Shown here piece by piece: positions 1 through 5,319 of a stretch of 5,319 nucleotides of DNA. Both the position numbers and the translations under genes were made by a program. The notes below the pieces were generated by a model. That model was not told where the DNA came from and made no database searches. It saw only the letters and a list, made by a program, of their open reading frames with translations. Source of the DNA: Bacteroidales bacterium (lineage in GTDB: Bacteria; Bacteroidota; Bacteroidia; Bacteroidales; UBA4181); the NCBI GenBank assembly GCA_028700615.1, contig JAQVSH010000151.1:1-5319 (forward strand). The letters run 5' to 3'. Every line of letters starts with the position of its first letter. Position 1 is the first letter of the stretch.

Positions 1-339
1 ATTGACCCATCGGGGCCAATCCTGACAGGCAGTCTCGATCCATTTTGGCTGGGCAAGAACTGAAGCACACAACTGCAGGAAAACAGCATTTAATCCAACT
101 TTTTCTGCTTTTGCAATAGCTTCATCACATCCCTCCCTGGTCATGATTTCACCAATGGAAATGTTAGCTCCGCGAAATTCAGCGTCTTCATTATTAAATT
201 TAGTTGTGCTTTTTTTAAATAATCTTGTTTCAGAGGCATTTGAAAGGCCAGGAGCTAAAGCAGATGCCAGTCCAATTCCAAGACCAGATAAAGTACTTTT
301 CCCCAAAAATTGTCTTCTTGAATAACTATTTTTTGTCAT
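1..339 (-). CDS. Tat-exported protein of unassigned family, N-terminal 113 residues only
   Basis: The reading frame opens at the ATG on 339-337 and stays open to the window edge, so the C-terminus is missing. The N-terminus reads MTKNSYSRRQFLGKS and continues into a hydrophobic, Gly/Ala/Leu-rich stretch to about residue 36. This is a good twin-arginine signal (SRRQFLGK close to the S/T-RR-x-F-L-K consensus), so a folded, possibly cofactor-bearing periplasmic protein is expected. After a polar linker the mature part begins around residue 54 with EFRGANISIGEIMTREG. An amphipathic helix and a hydrophobic strand (VGLNAVFLQL, about 81-90) follow. That pattern resembles the first beta-alpha-beta unit of a TIM barrel, as in glycosidase-like or sugar isomerase-like exported proteins, but too little is present to name a family. 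The start overlaps the sulfatase stop by one base (TAATG), which indicates translational coupling and supports this start. Existence and export are well supported; function is unknown. Confidence 0.85.
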   Translation of the reverse strand, partial: MTKNSYSRRQFLGKSTLSGLGIGLASALAPGLSNASETRLFKKSTTKFNNEDAEFRGANISIGEIMTREGCDEAIAKAEKVGLNAVFLQLCASVLAQPKWIETACQDWPRWVN

Positions 340-1952
340 TACTTCCTATCCTTTATTTTTTGCAGTATATCAGATAGTTCCCTGGTTTTTTCGGGATTCT
401 CTTTTGCAAGATTGTATTCCTCGGTTATATCACTTCCAATATTATATAATTGTGGTTCAGGACTGTTACCCATTGGCATCGGAGGTCTGGTGTATAAGTT
501 AAATTCAGGTCCGTCACCCGGTTCTATGTATTTCCAGTTATCCTTTATAACTGATATCACTCCTACCATATTCTGCTGAACTATTATATCACGTCCTGTC
601 TGCTCTTTACCGGTCAAAACCGGAAAAGAATTACGGCTGTCGACCGATAAACCATTGGGATTTTCATAGCCTGACAAGGCTGCAAGACTGGCCAGTATAT
701 CAATCTGACTAAATGGAGTTTCTGAAACTCCTTTTCTAACCTTACCCGGCCACCGCACAATCAAAGGAACTTTCGTCCCTGCTTCAAAAGCGCTGTATTT
801 TCCGCCTTTATAGGGGCCTGCCGGACTATGTGTTCCTATAATTTCAGCCGACCCGTCATGGTATCCGTCATCCTGAACAGGACCATTGTCACTGGTGAAA
901 ATAACAAGTGTATTCTCACTCAGTCCGAGATCGTCAAGCAGCTCCGTTATTTTCCCCACACACCAGTCCATTTGCATTATAACATCTCCATATACTCCTA
1001 TGGAGCTTTTCCCCGCAAATCTTTCTCCGGGAACACGCGGAACATGTACATCATGGGTTGAAAAATAGAGAAAAAATGGTCTGCTTTTATTGTCGTTGAT
1101 AAAGTCCAAAGCTTTTACAGTAATTGTTTCGGCAATATCTTCATCTTTCCACAAGGCAGACTTTCCCCCTGTCATATATCCTATTCTCGGAACACCGTTA
1201 ACAATTGTCTGATCGTGTCCGAAACTTGGATACATTTTTAATTTTTCAGTCTGGTTTCCTCCATACTTTTCAGGTGGTGTTTCGTCATAACTGACAATCA
1301 TGTCGGGAGTAATCTCCGGATTATAAATTGTTGAATCCGGTCCGACCGGCTGATTGTAACTTACTCTTACCGGATCATGTGGATCGAGTCCTGCTATTCT
1401 GCCATTTTCGACAAATACACAGGGAACGCGGTCTCCTGTTACCGGGATCAGCCAGGAATAATCAAAACCTATCTCAGAAGGCCCGGGTTTTATGGTACCA
1501 TTCCAATCCGGCCCCCCTGCCGGGCCAAGTCCCAGATGCCACTTACCTACTACACCGGTGGCATATCCGGCATCCTTAAGAACTGAAGCAAGACTTGGTT
1601 TTGAAGGATCTATAAGCATTCCTGCATCTCCCGGGGCTATGCTTACTCCCTTCAGTTCACCCACACTCCATCCCGGAGGTTTCCTCCAGTGGTATTCACC
1701 TGTGAGCAAAGCATATCTGGAGGGAGTGCAGGTTGATGCACAGGCATAGGAATTAACAAACCTTATGCCTTCTTCGGCTAAACGATCAATATTGGGAGTT
1801 TTTACTGAAGATGCTCCATAACAACCTAAATCCCCGTAGCCAACATCATCAGTATAAATAATTACAATGTTTGGTAATTCATCTTTTTGTGTGCTACATG
1901 CTGATCCTGCCAGAAAAATTGTCATGACAGGAATAATAATTTTTTTAATCAT
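339..1952 (-). CDS. Formylglycine-dependent sulfatase, lipoprotein (sulfatase S1 family)
   Basis: This is a 537-residue sulfatase of the alkaline phosphatase superfamily, predicted to hydrolyse a sulfate ester on a sugar or glycan. Residues 1-18 are a lipoprotein-type signal ending LAGSAC, with Cys19 the likely lipidated residue. It is followed by S-T-Q-K-D-E, so the enzyme is probably anchored to the outer membrane. Calcium ligands lie in YTDDVGYGD (Asp35, Asp36) and FTSDNG (Asp354, Asn355). The CTPSR motif at 75-79 supplies Cys75 for conversion to formylglycine and Arg79. GKWHLG (135-140) gives Lys136 and His138; His302 in HDVHVP and Lys384 in YKGGKYSAFEAG complete the usual active site. 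The C-terminus has the LYNIGSD...EEYNLA signature common in these enzymes. A long segment between about 145 and 270 probably shapes the substrate site. No catalytic residue is missing. Cys-type maturation would need an anSME-like enzyme, which is not in this window. The substrate and exact S1 subfamily cannot be read from the sequence. The start is the first ATG before the signal, without a Shine-Dalgarno sequence. Confidence 0.95.
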   Translation of the reverse strand: MIKKIIIPVMTIFLAGSACSTQKDELPNIVIIYTDDVGYGDLGCYGASSVKTPNIDRLAEEGIRFVNSYACASTCTPSRYALLTGEYHWRKPPGWSVGELKGVSIAPGDAGMLIDPSKPSLASVLKDAGYATGVVGKWHLGLGPAGGPDWNGTIKPGPSEIGFDYSWLIPVTGDRVPCVFVENGRIAGLDPHDPVRVSYNQPVGPDSTIYNPEITPDMIVSYDETPPEKYGGNQTEKLKMYPSFGHDQTIVNGVPRIGYMTGGKSALWKDEDIAETITVKALDFINDNKSRPFFLYFSTHDVHVPRVPGERFAGKSSIGVYGDVIMQMDWCVGKITELLDDLGLSENTLVIFTSDNGPVQDDGYHDGSAEIIGTHSPAGPYKGGKYSAFEAGTKVPLIVRWPGKVRKGVSETPFSQIDILASLAALSGYENPNGLSVDSRNSFPVLTGKEQTGRDIIVQQNMVGVISVIKDNWKYIEPGDGPEFNLYTRPPMPMGNSPEPQLYNIGSDITEEYNLAKENPEKTRELSDILQKIKDRK

Positions 1953-1982
1953 TTATCATTCTGAATGTGAGATATATCTTAG

Positions 1983-2007
1983 GCACTCCTGTGCGCTGTA
2001 AAACAGC
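1983..2007 (-). repeat. Two adjacent small hairpins in the sulfatase leader
   Basis: GCAC-TCCT-GTGC (1983-1994) is directly followed by GCTGT-AAA-ACAGC (1995-2007), giving abutting 4-bp and 5-bp perfect stems 31-55 bases before the sulfatase ATG. This is the most G/C-rich part of the gap. A T run follows on the plus strand (2008-2012), but no plus-strand gene ends here, so a plus-strand terminator has no obvious client. On the transcribed strand the hairpins would sit in the leader or intercistronic RNA. The stems are short and could be chance. Confidence 0.35.
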
Positions 2008-2085
2008 TTTTTGTATACAAATATTCACGGATTTTTATCTGAAAAAGTTCAATACTATCTCATGATGATCAGCTATAGCGATTAA

Positions 2086-2150
2086 ATATTACAACTCTGC
2101 TGTAATATACTGATGCCTCATAAGTCACTAAATCACAGTAATTACAACAG
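2086..2150 (-). repeat. Overlapping inverted repeats that form alternative hairpins
   Basis: Two stems compete for the same central arm. A perfect 8-bp repeat pairs 2086-2093 (ATATTACA) with 2101-2108 (TGTAATAT) around a 7-base loop. A longer stem pairs 2097-2112 with 2136-2150. It has 15 pairs, one bulged base (2107) and one position (2100/2147) that is C against A in DNA but a G-U pair in the minus-strand RNA, around a 23-base loop. Bases 2101-2108 belong to both, so only one stem can form at a time. ATTACAAC occurs as a direct repeat at 2088-2095 and 2141-2148. The element lies after the DUF1080 stop and about 135 bases before the sulfatase start. No T run follows either stem on the transcribed strand, so it is not a standard terminator. 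A processing or stability hairpin, or a dyad protein-binding site, fits better. Confidence 0.5.
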
Positions 2151-2182
2151 TATCAACTTTATCAAAAAACCTTCCGGCCAGA

Positions 2183-2917
2183 CTACAACTTTCTGATCTT
2201 AATATTTCTGAAATAAACTTTGTCGTTATGATCGGTCAGTAAGATGTGACCGCTTTTCAATTCGCCGTAATCCTCGTCATTCTTGAATTTGGTTTCTGCT
2301 TTTCTTTTGAGAAAATCTTTACTTCCTCTCTTGTATTTAACCACTTTCACACCATTCAGCCAGTGCTCAACCTTTTTGCCTTTGACAACTATTTTTCCCG
2401 TATTCCATTGACCGGCAGGATTAAGCTTTTTATTCACGGGTTCAATCATCAGGTAGAGTGAGGCAGTGGAACTCAATCCGTTGGGATCATCTTTTATCTT
2501 CGGATAATTAAAATCATCAATAATCTGATACTCCGGTCCGTTTACCATAGATCTGCCGGTCTCTTTATTAACAATGTTCCCGACAAAATATTTTATGCCG
2601 CTGTTAGCCTTTTCTGTCAGATTAAATTCAAAAACTAACTCAAAGCTGCTATATGTCTCTTTTGTAATGATATCTCCTCCACCCTTTCCATCTAAAAATA
2701 AAAGACCATTTTCTACTTTCCATCCCTGAGTCGGAAATCCATCACCTGATTTACTTTTCCACTTCTGCATACTTTGTCCGTCAAACAGTACTTCCCATTC
2801 ACCTGACGGCATTTGTCCGGAATTCATTGTTACTTTACCTGAACCTGGTGAATCAGCCAGAGCAAATGAATAGAAAAAAATGGCCGCTGCAAGACTTAAA
2901 AAAACTTTAATTTTCAT
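2183..2917 (-). CDS. Secreted DUF1080 protein (3-keto-disaccharide hydrolase family)
   Basis: This 244-residue protein has a Sec signal peptide: basic start MKIK, hydrophobic core, and likely cleavage after A-L-A at residue 21. One DUF1080 domain (Pfam 3-keto-disaccharide hydrolase, a concanavalin-like jelly roll) fills the rest, about 40-244. Hallmarks are WEVLFDGQSMQKWK (41-54), the GWKVENGLL strand (65-73), NSGIKYF (105-111), GPEYQIIDD (127-135), the strand pair WNTGKIVVKGKKVEHWLNG (171-189) and the terminal GHILLTDHNDKVYFRNIKI. Length and order match single-domain members. Family knowledge: characterised relatives in Bacteroides cleave glycosides whose sugar has been oxidised at C3, working with Gfo/Idh-type oxidoreductases. 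Such an oxidoreductase is encoded directly upstream (4562-3132), which supports that role here. The specific substrate is not visible. Translation starts at an ATG in an A-rich context without a Shine-Dalgarno sequence. A TACATTTG element lies about 66-73 bases upstream. The stop is TAG at 2185-2183. Confidence 0.93.
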   Translation of the reverse strand: MKIKVFLSLAAAIFFYSFALADSPGSGKVTMNSGQMPSGEWEVLFDGQSMQKWKSKSGDGFPTQGWKVENGLLFLDGKGGGDIITKETYSSFELVFEFNLTEKANSGIKYFVGNIVNKETGRSMVNGPEYQIIDDFNYPKIKDDPNGLSSTASLYLMIEPVNKKLNPAGQWNTGKIVVKGKKVEHWLNGVKVVKYKRGSKDFLKRKAETKFKNDEDYGELKSGHILLTDHNDKVYFRNIKIRKL

Positions 2918-3131
2918 TTTTCATTAAATTTTATAAGGTATTTACTAATTTATTTAAATATTTCTTTGAATTCTACACCACTCAAATGTATTTAAAAATG
3001 CAATGTTAATATTTTTTTGAGAATTCTTCATTTAAAAGCCGGCATCAATTCTGTCTGCTGAAATTTCCTGAAATCCGAATGAAATTAAATTCAACGAATT
3101 ACATATTAAAAAAAATCAAAATTTAAAAAGA
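2918..3131 (-). other. A/T-rich intergenic region between oxidoreductase and DUF1080 gene
   Basis: This 214-base gap has no credible reading frame on either strand. On the transcribed strand a run of eight T (3115-3108) lies shortly after the oxidoreductase stop, but no stable stem precedes it, so it is not a convincing intrinsic terminator. Only weak, A/T-rich inverted repeats are present: a 5-bp stem at 3088-3092/3096-3100 and a 6-bp stem at 3062-3067/3081-3086. The part nearest the DUF1080 gene holds the promoter-like element described separately. Confidence 0.5.
2983..2990 (-). promoter_or_regulatory. Candidate Bacteroidota -7 promoter element for the DUF1080 gene
   Basis: The transcribed strand reads TACATTTG here, a perfect match to the Bacteroidota primary sigma factor -7 consensus TAnnTTTG. 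It would place a transcription start near 2977 and give a leader of about 60 bases before the ATG at 2917. The -33 TTTG partner is not found at the usual 19-21 base spacing, so the promoter is incomplete or activator-dependent. In such A/T-rich DNA a chance match is possible. Confidence 0.38.
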
Positions 3132-4562
3132 TCAAACATTATCCGGAAACAGATATGGTCTTCTGTACTCCTTTGTTAACATCAGGTTAGCTTCAGCATC
3201 ATTAATGACAGTAAGTTTCTCAGTATCAATATTCAGTGTTCTCCCCAACCTGTATGATATATTTGCAAGATGAATCAGAGCACAGGAATAAAACCCCTCT
3301 TCGATTGGCGCAGTCAGGTACGACGGATCATTAGCACGTATAGCATTAATAAAATTCTGGTAATGGTCACCCAGGCCCTCACCTGAAGCACCTGTCTGTC
3401 TCTCCTTACCCATAAATGTCTGCCAGGAAGTAACATCCTTAAGCATATAACCTTCAGATCCGTAAAAAATATTTCCCACTACATTGACCGAACTGGTCAT
3501 ATAGGTATTAGCAAGACCTGCTCCTGATCCGAGATGATTTCCTTCGGGATTGCTCATCCAGTGCCTTACCTCAAACTGCATTACCTTCTTCTTGTCACTA
3601 CCACCATCCGGATTGGGAAACTCAAACATAGCCATCAATACGTTTGGTGTTTCCTGATCATCGTCAAACATCATATGTCCTCCGACAGCACTCACTTTAG
3701 AAGGAACTTTTACTCCAAGGCCCCATCTTGCAACATCCATCTCGTGAACTCCCTGGTTACCCATATCTCCGTTACCATAATCCCAATACCAGTGCCAGTT
3801 GTAATGGAAGCGATTACGGTTAAAAGGCCTTGCCGGTGCAGGGCCTAACCACATATCATAATCAACTTTATCCATATATGATTTAGTGTACGGCCCCAGC
3901 CATGAATTACTGTCTGATGTACTTGCATACTTTTCATCCTCACGCATATAACCATCAGGATATTTACCTATTGAATCACGCCATTTATAACATATACCTT
4001 TTGCCAGGTACACTTCTCCTAATTTTCCGTCTTCCAAAAACTGTACAGCAGAACGGGCACAGGGATTGCTTCTTTGTTCCGCTCCGTCCTGAACAATTAC
4101 TTTATATTTTTTTGCAGCTTCAATTAACTTTTTCCCTTCCATTATGGTATGGCAGGATGGCTTTTCAATACTGGCATGTTTACCTGCCTGAATGGCCCAT
4201 ATTCCTGCAAGTGCATGCCAGTGATTCGGGGTAACTACTGAAACTGCATCAACAGTTTTATCTTCAAAAAGTCTGCGCATATCAGTATAAAGCTTAGGCT
4301 CGCGTAATCCTTTACCGGTAAAATGTTTTTTTACTCTCTCTCCGAACAGATTCTCATCAATATCACATAATGCAGTTACTTCAACGTCTTTAAGTTTCTG
4401 GTATGACTGAATATGTGACTGACCCATACCCCTGATGCCTATAACAGCAACATTAACTCTGTCATTTGCTCCCTTCCAGCCGCTACCTGTCAGTATTACC
4501 GGAGCAGCAATTATTCCCAGATTACTCATGGCTGCATTTTTTATAAAATTTCTTCGCTTCAT
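3132..4562 (-). CDS. Tat-exported Gfo/Idh/MocA-family NAD(P)-dependent sugar oxidoreductase
   Basis: This 476-residue enzyme is predicted to oxidise or reduce a sugar hydroxyl/keto group with a nicotinamide cofactor. It starts MKRRNFIKNAA followed by a hydrophobic stretch to about residue 25, a Tat-type signal. It would therefore fold with its cofactor in the cytoplasm before export, as known for glucose-fructose oxidoreductase. The Rossmann domain runs from about 35 to 155: the VAVIGIRGMGQSH loop (G42-I-R-G-M-G47, Arg in place of the second glycine of GxGxxG), Asp67 in ALCDID at the end of strand 2 (suits NAD), TPNHWH (111-116) and the EKP motif at 133-135 with the family's active-site-region lysine Lys134. 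The C-terminal substrate domain carries DYDMWLGPAPARPF (234-247), FHYNWHWYWDYGNGDMGNQG (252-271) and HEMDVARW (273-280), characteristic of the Bacteroidota/Planctomycetota subgroup. An unusual stretch at about 203-233 contains an extra WLGP. It follows the transporter gene by 43 bp, probably in one transcript. The stop is TGA. Direction of reaction and substrate are unknown. Confidence 0.94.
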   Translation of the reverse strand: MKRRNFIKNAAMSNLGIIAAPVILTGSGWKGANDRVNVAVIGIRGMGQSHIQSYQKLKDVEVTALCDIDENLFGERVKKHFTGKGLREPKLYTDMRRLFEDKTVDAVSVVTPNHWHALAGIWAIQAGKHASIEKPSCHTIMEGKKLIEAAKKYKVIVQDGAEQRSNPCARSAVQFLEDGKLGEVYLAKGICYKWRDSIGKYPDGYMREDEKYASTSDSNSWLGPYTKSYMDKVDYDMWLGPAPARPFNRNRFHYNWHWYWDYGNGDMGNQGVHEMDVARWGLGVKVPSKVSAVGGHMMFDDDQETPNVLMAMFEFPNPDGGSDKKKVMQFEVRHWMSNPEGNHLGSGAGLANTYMTSSVNVVGNIFYGSEGYMLKDVTSWQTFMGKERQTGASGEGLGDHYQNFINAIRANDPSYLTAPIEEGFYSCALIHLANISYRLGRTLNIDTEKLTVINDAEANLMLTKEYRRPYLFPDNV

Positions 4563-4605
4563 GGTTATATTTTTTTAATGATTATAATTACCGTATCTTT
4601 TCTAT
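4563..4605 (-). other. Short intergenic spacer, transporter to oxidoreductase
   Basis: This A/T-rich 43-base gap separates the transporter stop from the oxidoreductase ATG. On the transcribed strand I see no hairpin followed by a T run and no TAnnTTTG element, so cotranscription of the two genes is the simplest reading. The bases just before the ATG are A-rich with no Shine-Dalgarno sequence, as is usual in Bacteroidota. Confidence 0.55.
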
Positions 4606-5319
4606 TCATATGTCAATGGAAACAGGTTCCAGTTTTGGCGAAATCAAATGTATTACCAGCAATCCTGTAAGGTAACCAAAAGCTGCAATTACAAATGGGA
4701 AAATATATCCGTCGGCACCTGCTTCATTTAAAGCATAGCCAATTAAAAGCGAGGTTCCCATTGAAACAAATGAGCTCACGGTTGTAGAAAACCCTATTAC
4801 AGATCCGACAATCTTTTTGGGGAAAAGATCGGAGGCAACAGTAAAAATATTGGCAGACCATGAATTGTGGGCAGCAGCGGCTAGGGCTATTAACCCCACG
4901 CAAACCGGCAGTGAATCAATAAAAGGAACCATCATAACCGGAAGTACCAGTATAGCCGTACCCAACATAGTAAATTTCCTTGCTACATTGACTGTTCTGC
5001 CTCTTTTCAAAAGTAAAGAGGAAATGCCTCCCCCTGAAATTCCTCCAATCCATGCAATAAGATAGATAATCACCAAAGGCACCGCAAGGCCCTTCAACTC
5101 AACACCAAATCTTGAATTTAAAAATTTTGCTCCCCAGAAGAGATAAAAATACCAGACAGGATCGGCAAAAAGCTTACCCAGGGCAACCACCCATGTCTGC
5201 TTGTATCGGATCAGACTTCTCCAGTGAATATTGACTTTTTCATTACAGGCATTGTCACTTTGTATATAGTCAAGCTCTGCCTTGTTAACAAAGCGGCTTT
5301 TATCAGGAGATTCAAACAA
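4606..5319 (-). CDS. MFS transporter, ExuT-like anion:cation symporter family, C-terminal half
   Basis: The gene runs off the window edge. The visible part is 237 residues plus a TGA stop at 4608-4606, against roughly 400-450 for the family. The first visible codon is TTG in an unbroken frame and should be read as internal leucine, not a start. Residues 1-40 are the hydrophilic cytoplasmic loop between TM6 and TM7, with FESPDKSRFVNKAELDYI and then the RYKQTW entry to TM7. Six further hydrophobic helices follow at about 43-63, 78-98, 116-135, 138-158, 171-197 and 204-226, i.e. TM7-12. The sequence LGKLFADPVWYFYLFWGAKF (47-66) is typical of the hexuronate/galactarate-type carriers (ExuT and relatives), which take up sugar acids by proton symport across the inner membrane. 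The substrate is inferred from family resemblance only; related MFS carriers in polysaccharide loci take neutral sugars too. It is the first visible gene of the run and lies 43 bp before the oxidoreductase, which suggests cotranscription. Confidence 0.9.
   Translation of the reverse strand: MFESPDKSRFVNKAELDYIQSDNACNEKVNIHWRSLIRYKQTWVVALGKLFADPVWYFYLFWGAKFLNSRFGVELKGLAVPLVIIYLIAWIGGISGGGISSLLLKRGRTVNVARKFTMLGTAILVLPVMMVPFIDSLPVCVGLIALAAAAHNSWSANIFTVASDLFPKKIVGSVIGFSTTVSSFVSMGTSLLIGYALNEAGADGYIFPFVIAAFGYLTGLLVIHLISPKLEPVSIDI

Noticed and set aside
143..325. A 60-codon plus-strand frame at the left edge
   Set aside because: It lies antisense to the Tat-signal protein, whose start overlaps the sulfatase stop and which has a convincing signal peptide.
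828..1749. Several plus-strand open frames of 60-85 codons opposite the sulfatase
   Set aside because: They are antisense to a well-supported sulfatase, encode no recognisable motif, and overlap one another in different frames, so they are shadows of the real gene.
1945..1959. Upstream ATG giving a four-codon frame (MIND, stop) overlapping the sulfatase start
   Set aside because: No ribosome-binding evidence, and very short frames are expected by chance in A/T-rich leaders; the in-frame sulfatase ATG leads straight into a good signal peptide.
2018..2025. AATATTTG on the minus strand as a sulfatase promoter -7 element
   Set aside because: It misses the first consensus T and has no TTTG at the -33 spacing; in A/T-rich DNA this is likely chance.
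2072..2079. GCTATAGC palindrome in the gap before the sulfatase
   Set aside because: A single 8-base palindrome with no second copy nearby is not enough to call an operator.
2164..2180. Terminator-like GGCCGGAAGG plus six T just after the DUF1080 stop on the minus strand
   Set aside because: The only stem is two G-C and two G-U pairs around a GGAA loop, too weak for an intrinsic terminator.
3534..4234. Plus-strand open frames of 104 and 110 codons opposite the oxidoreductase
   Set aside because: The minus-strand protein has full family motifs across this stretch; the antisense products show low-complexity His/Leu/Tyr-rich sequence with no domain.

Overview
The window is about 40% GC, with A/T-rich intergenic gaps and no Shine-Dalgarno sequences before its starts. 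It also has a TAnnTTTG-type -7 element and a protein set typical of glycan-degrading Bacteroidota, so a free-living or marine member of that phylum is the best guess. The phylum call is inferred from these traits and from protein style; no marker gene is present.

Every gene I can support lies on the minus strand, so transcription runs from high to low coordinates. In that order: (1) 5319-4606, the C-terminal half of an ExuT-like MFS sugar-acid transporter, cut by the window edge; (2) 4562-3132, a Gfo/Idh/MocA-family oxidoreductase with a twin-arginine export signal; (3) 2917-2183, a secreted DUF1080 (3-keto-disaccharide hydrolase family) protein; (4) 1952-339, a lipoprotein-type formylglycine sulfatase; (5) 339-1, the first 113 residues of a Tat-exported protein of unassigned family, cut by the window edge. 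Spacings are 43 bp, 214 bp, 230 bp and a one-base stop/start overlap (TAATG). The two large gaps hold a candidate promoter (-7 element at 2990-2983) and several inverted repeats. They may therefore separate sub-operons, or be processing or regulatory sites inside one long operon.

Working model (inference): this is part of a carbohydrate-use locus in which every enzyme acts outside the cytoplasm. The sulfatase would remove sulfate from a sulfated sugar or glycan. The periplasmic Gfo/Idh enzyme would oxidise a ring hydroxyl to a 3-keto sugar, or reduce it back. The DUF1080 protein would cleave the activated glycosidic linkage, and the transporter would import a monosaccharide or uronate product. 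Gfo/Idh plus DUF1080 is a known pairing in oxidation-dependent glycoside cleavage. Linking it to a sulfatase and an ExuT-type carrier is the most interesting aspect here. No RNA gene, mobile element, CRISPR array or long repeat was seen.
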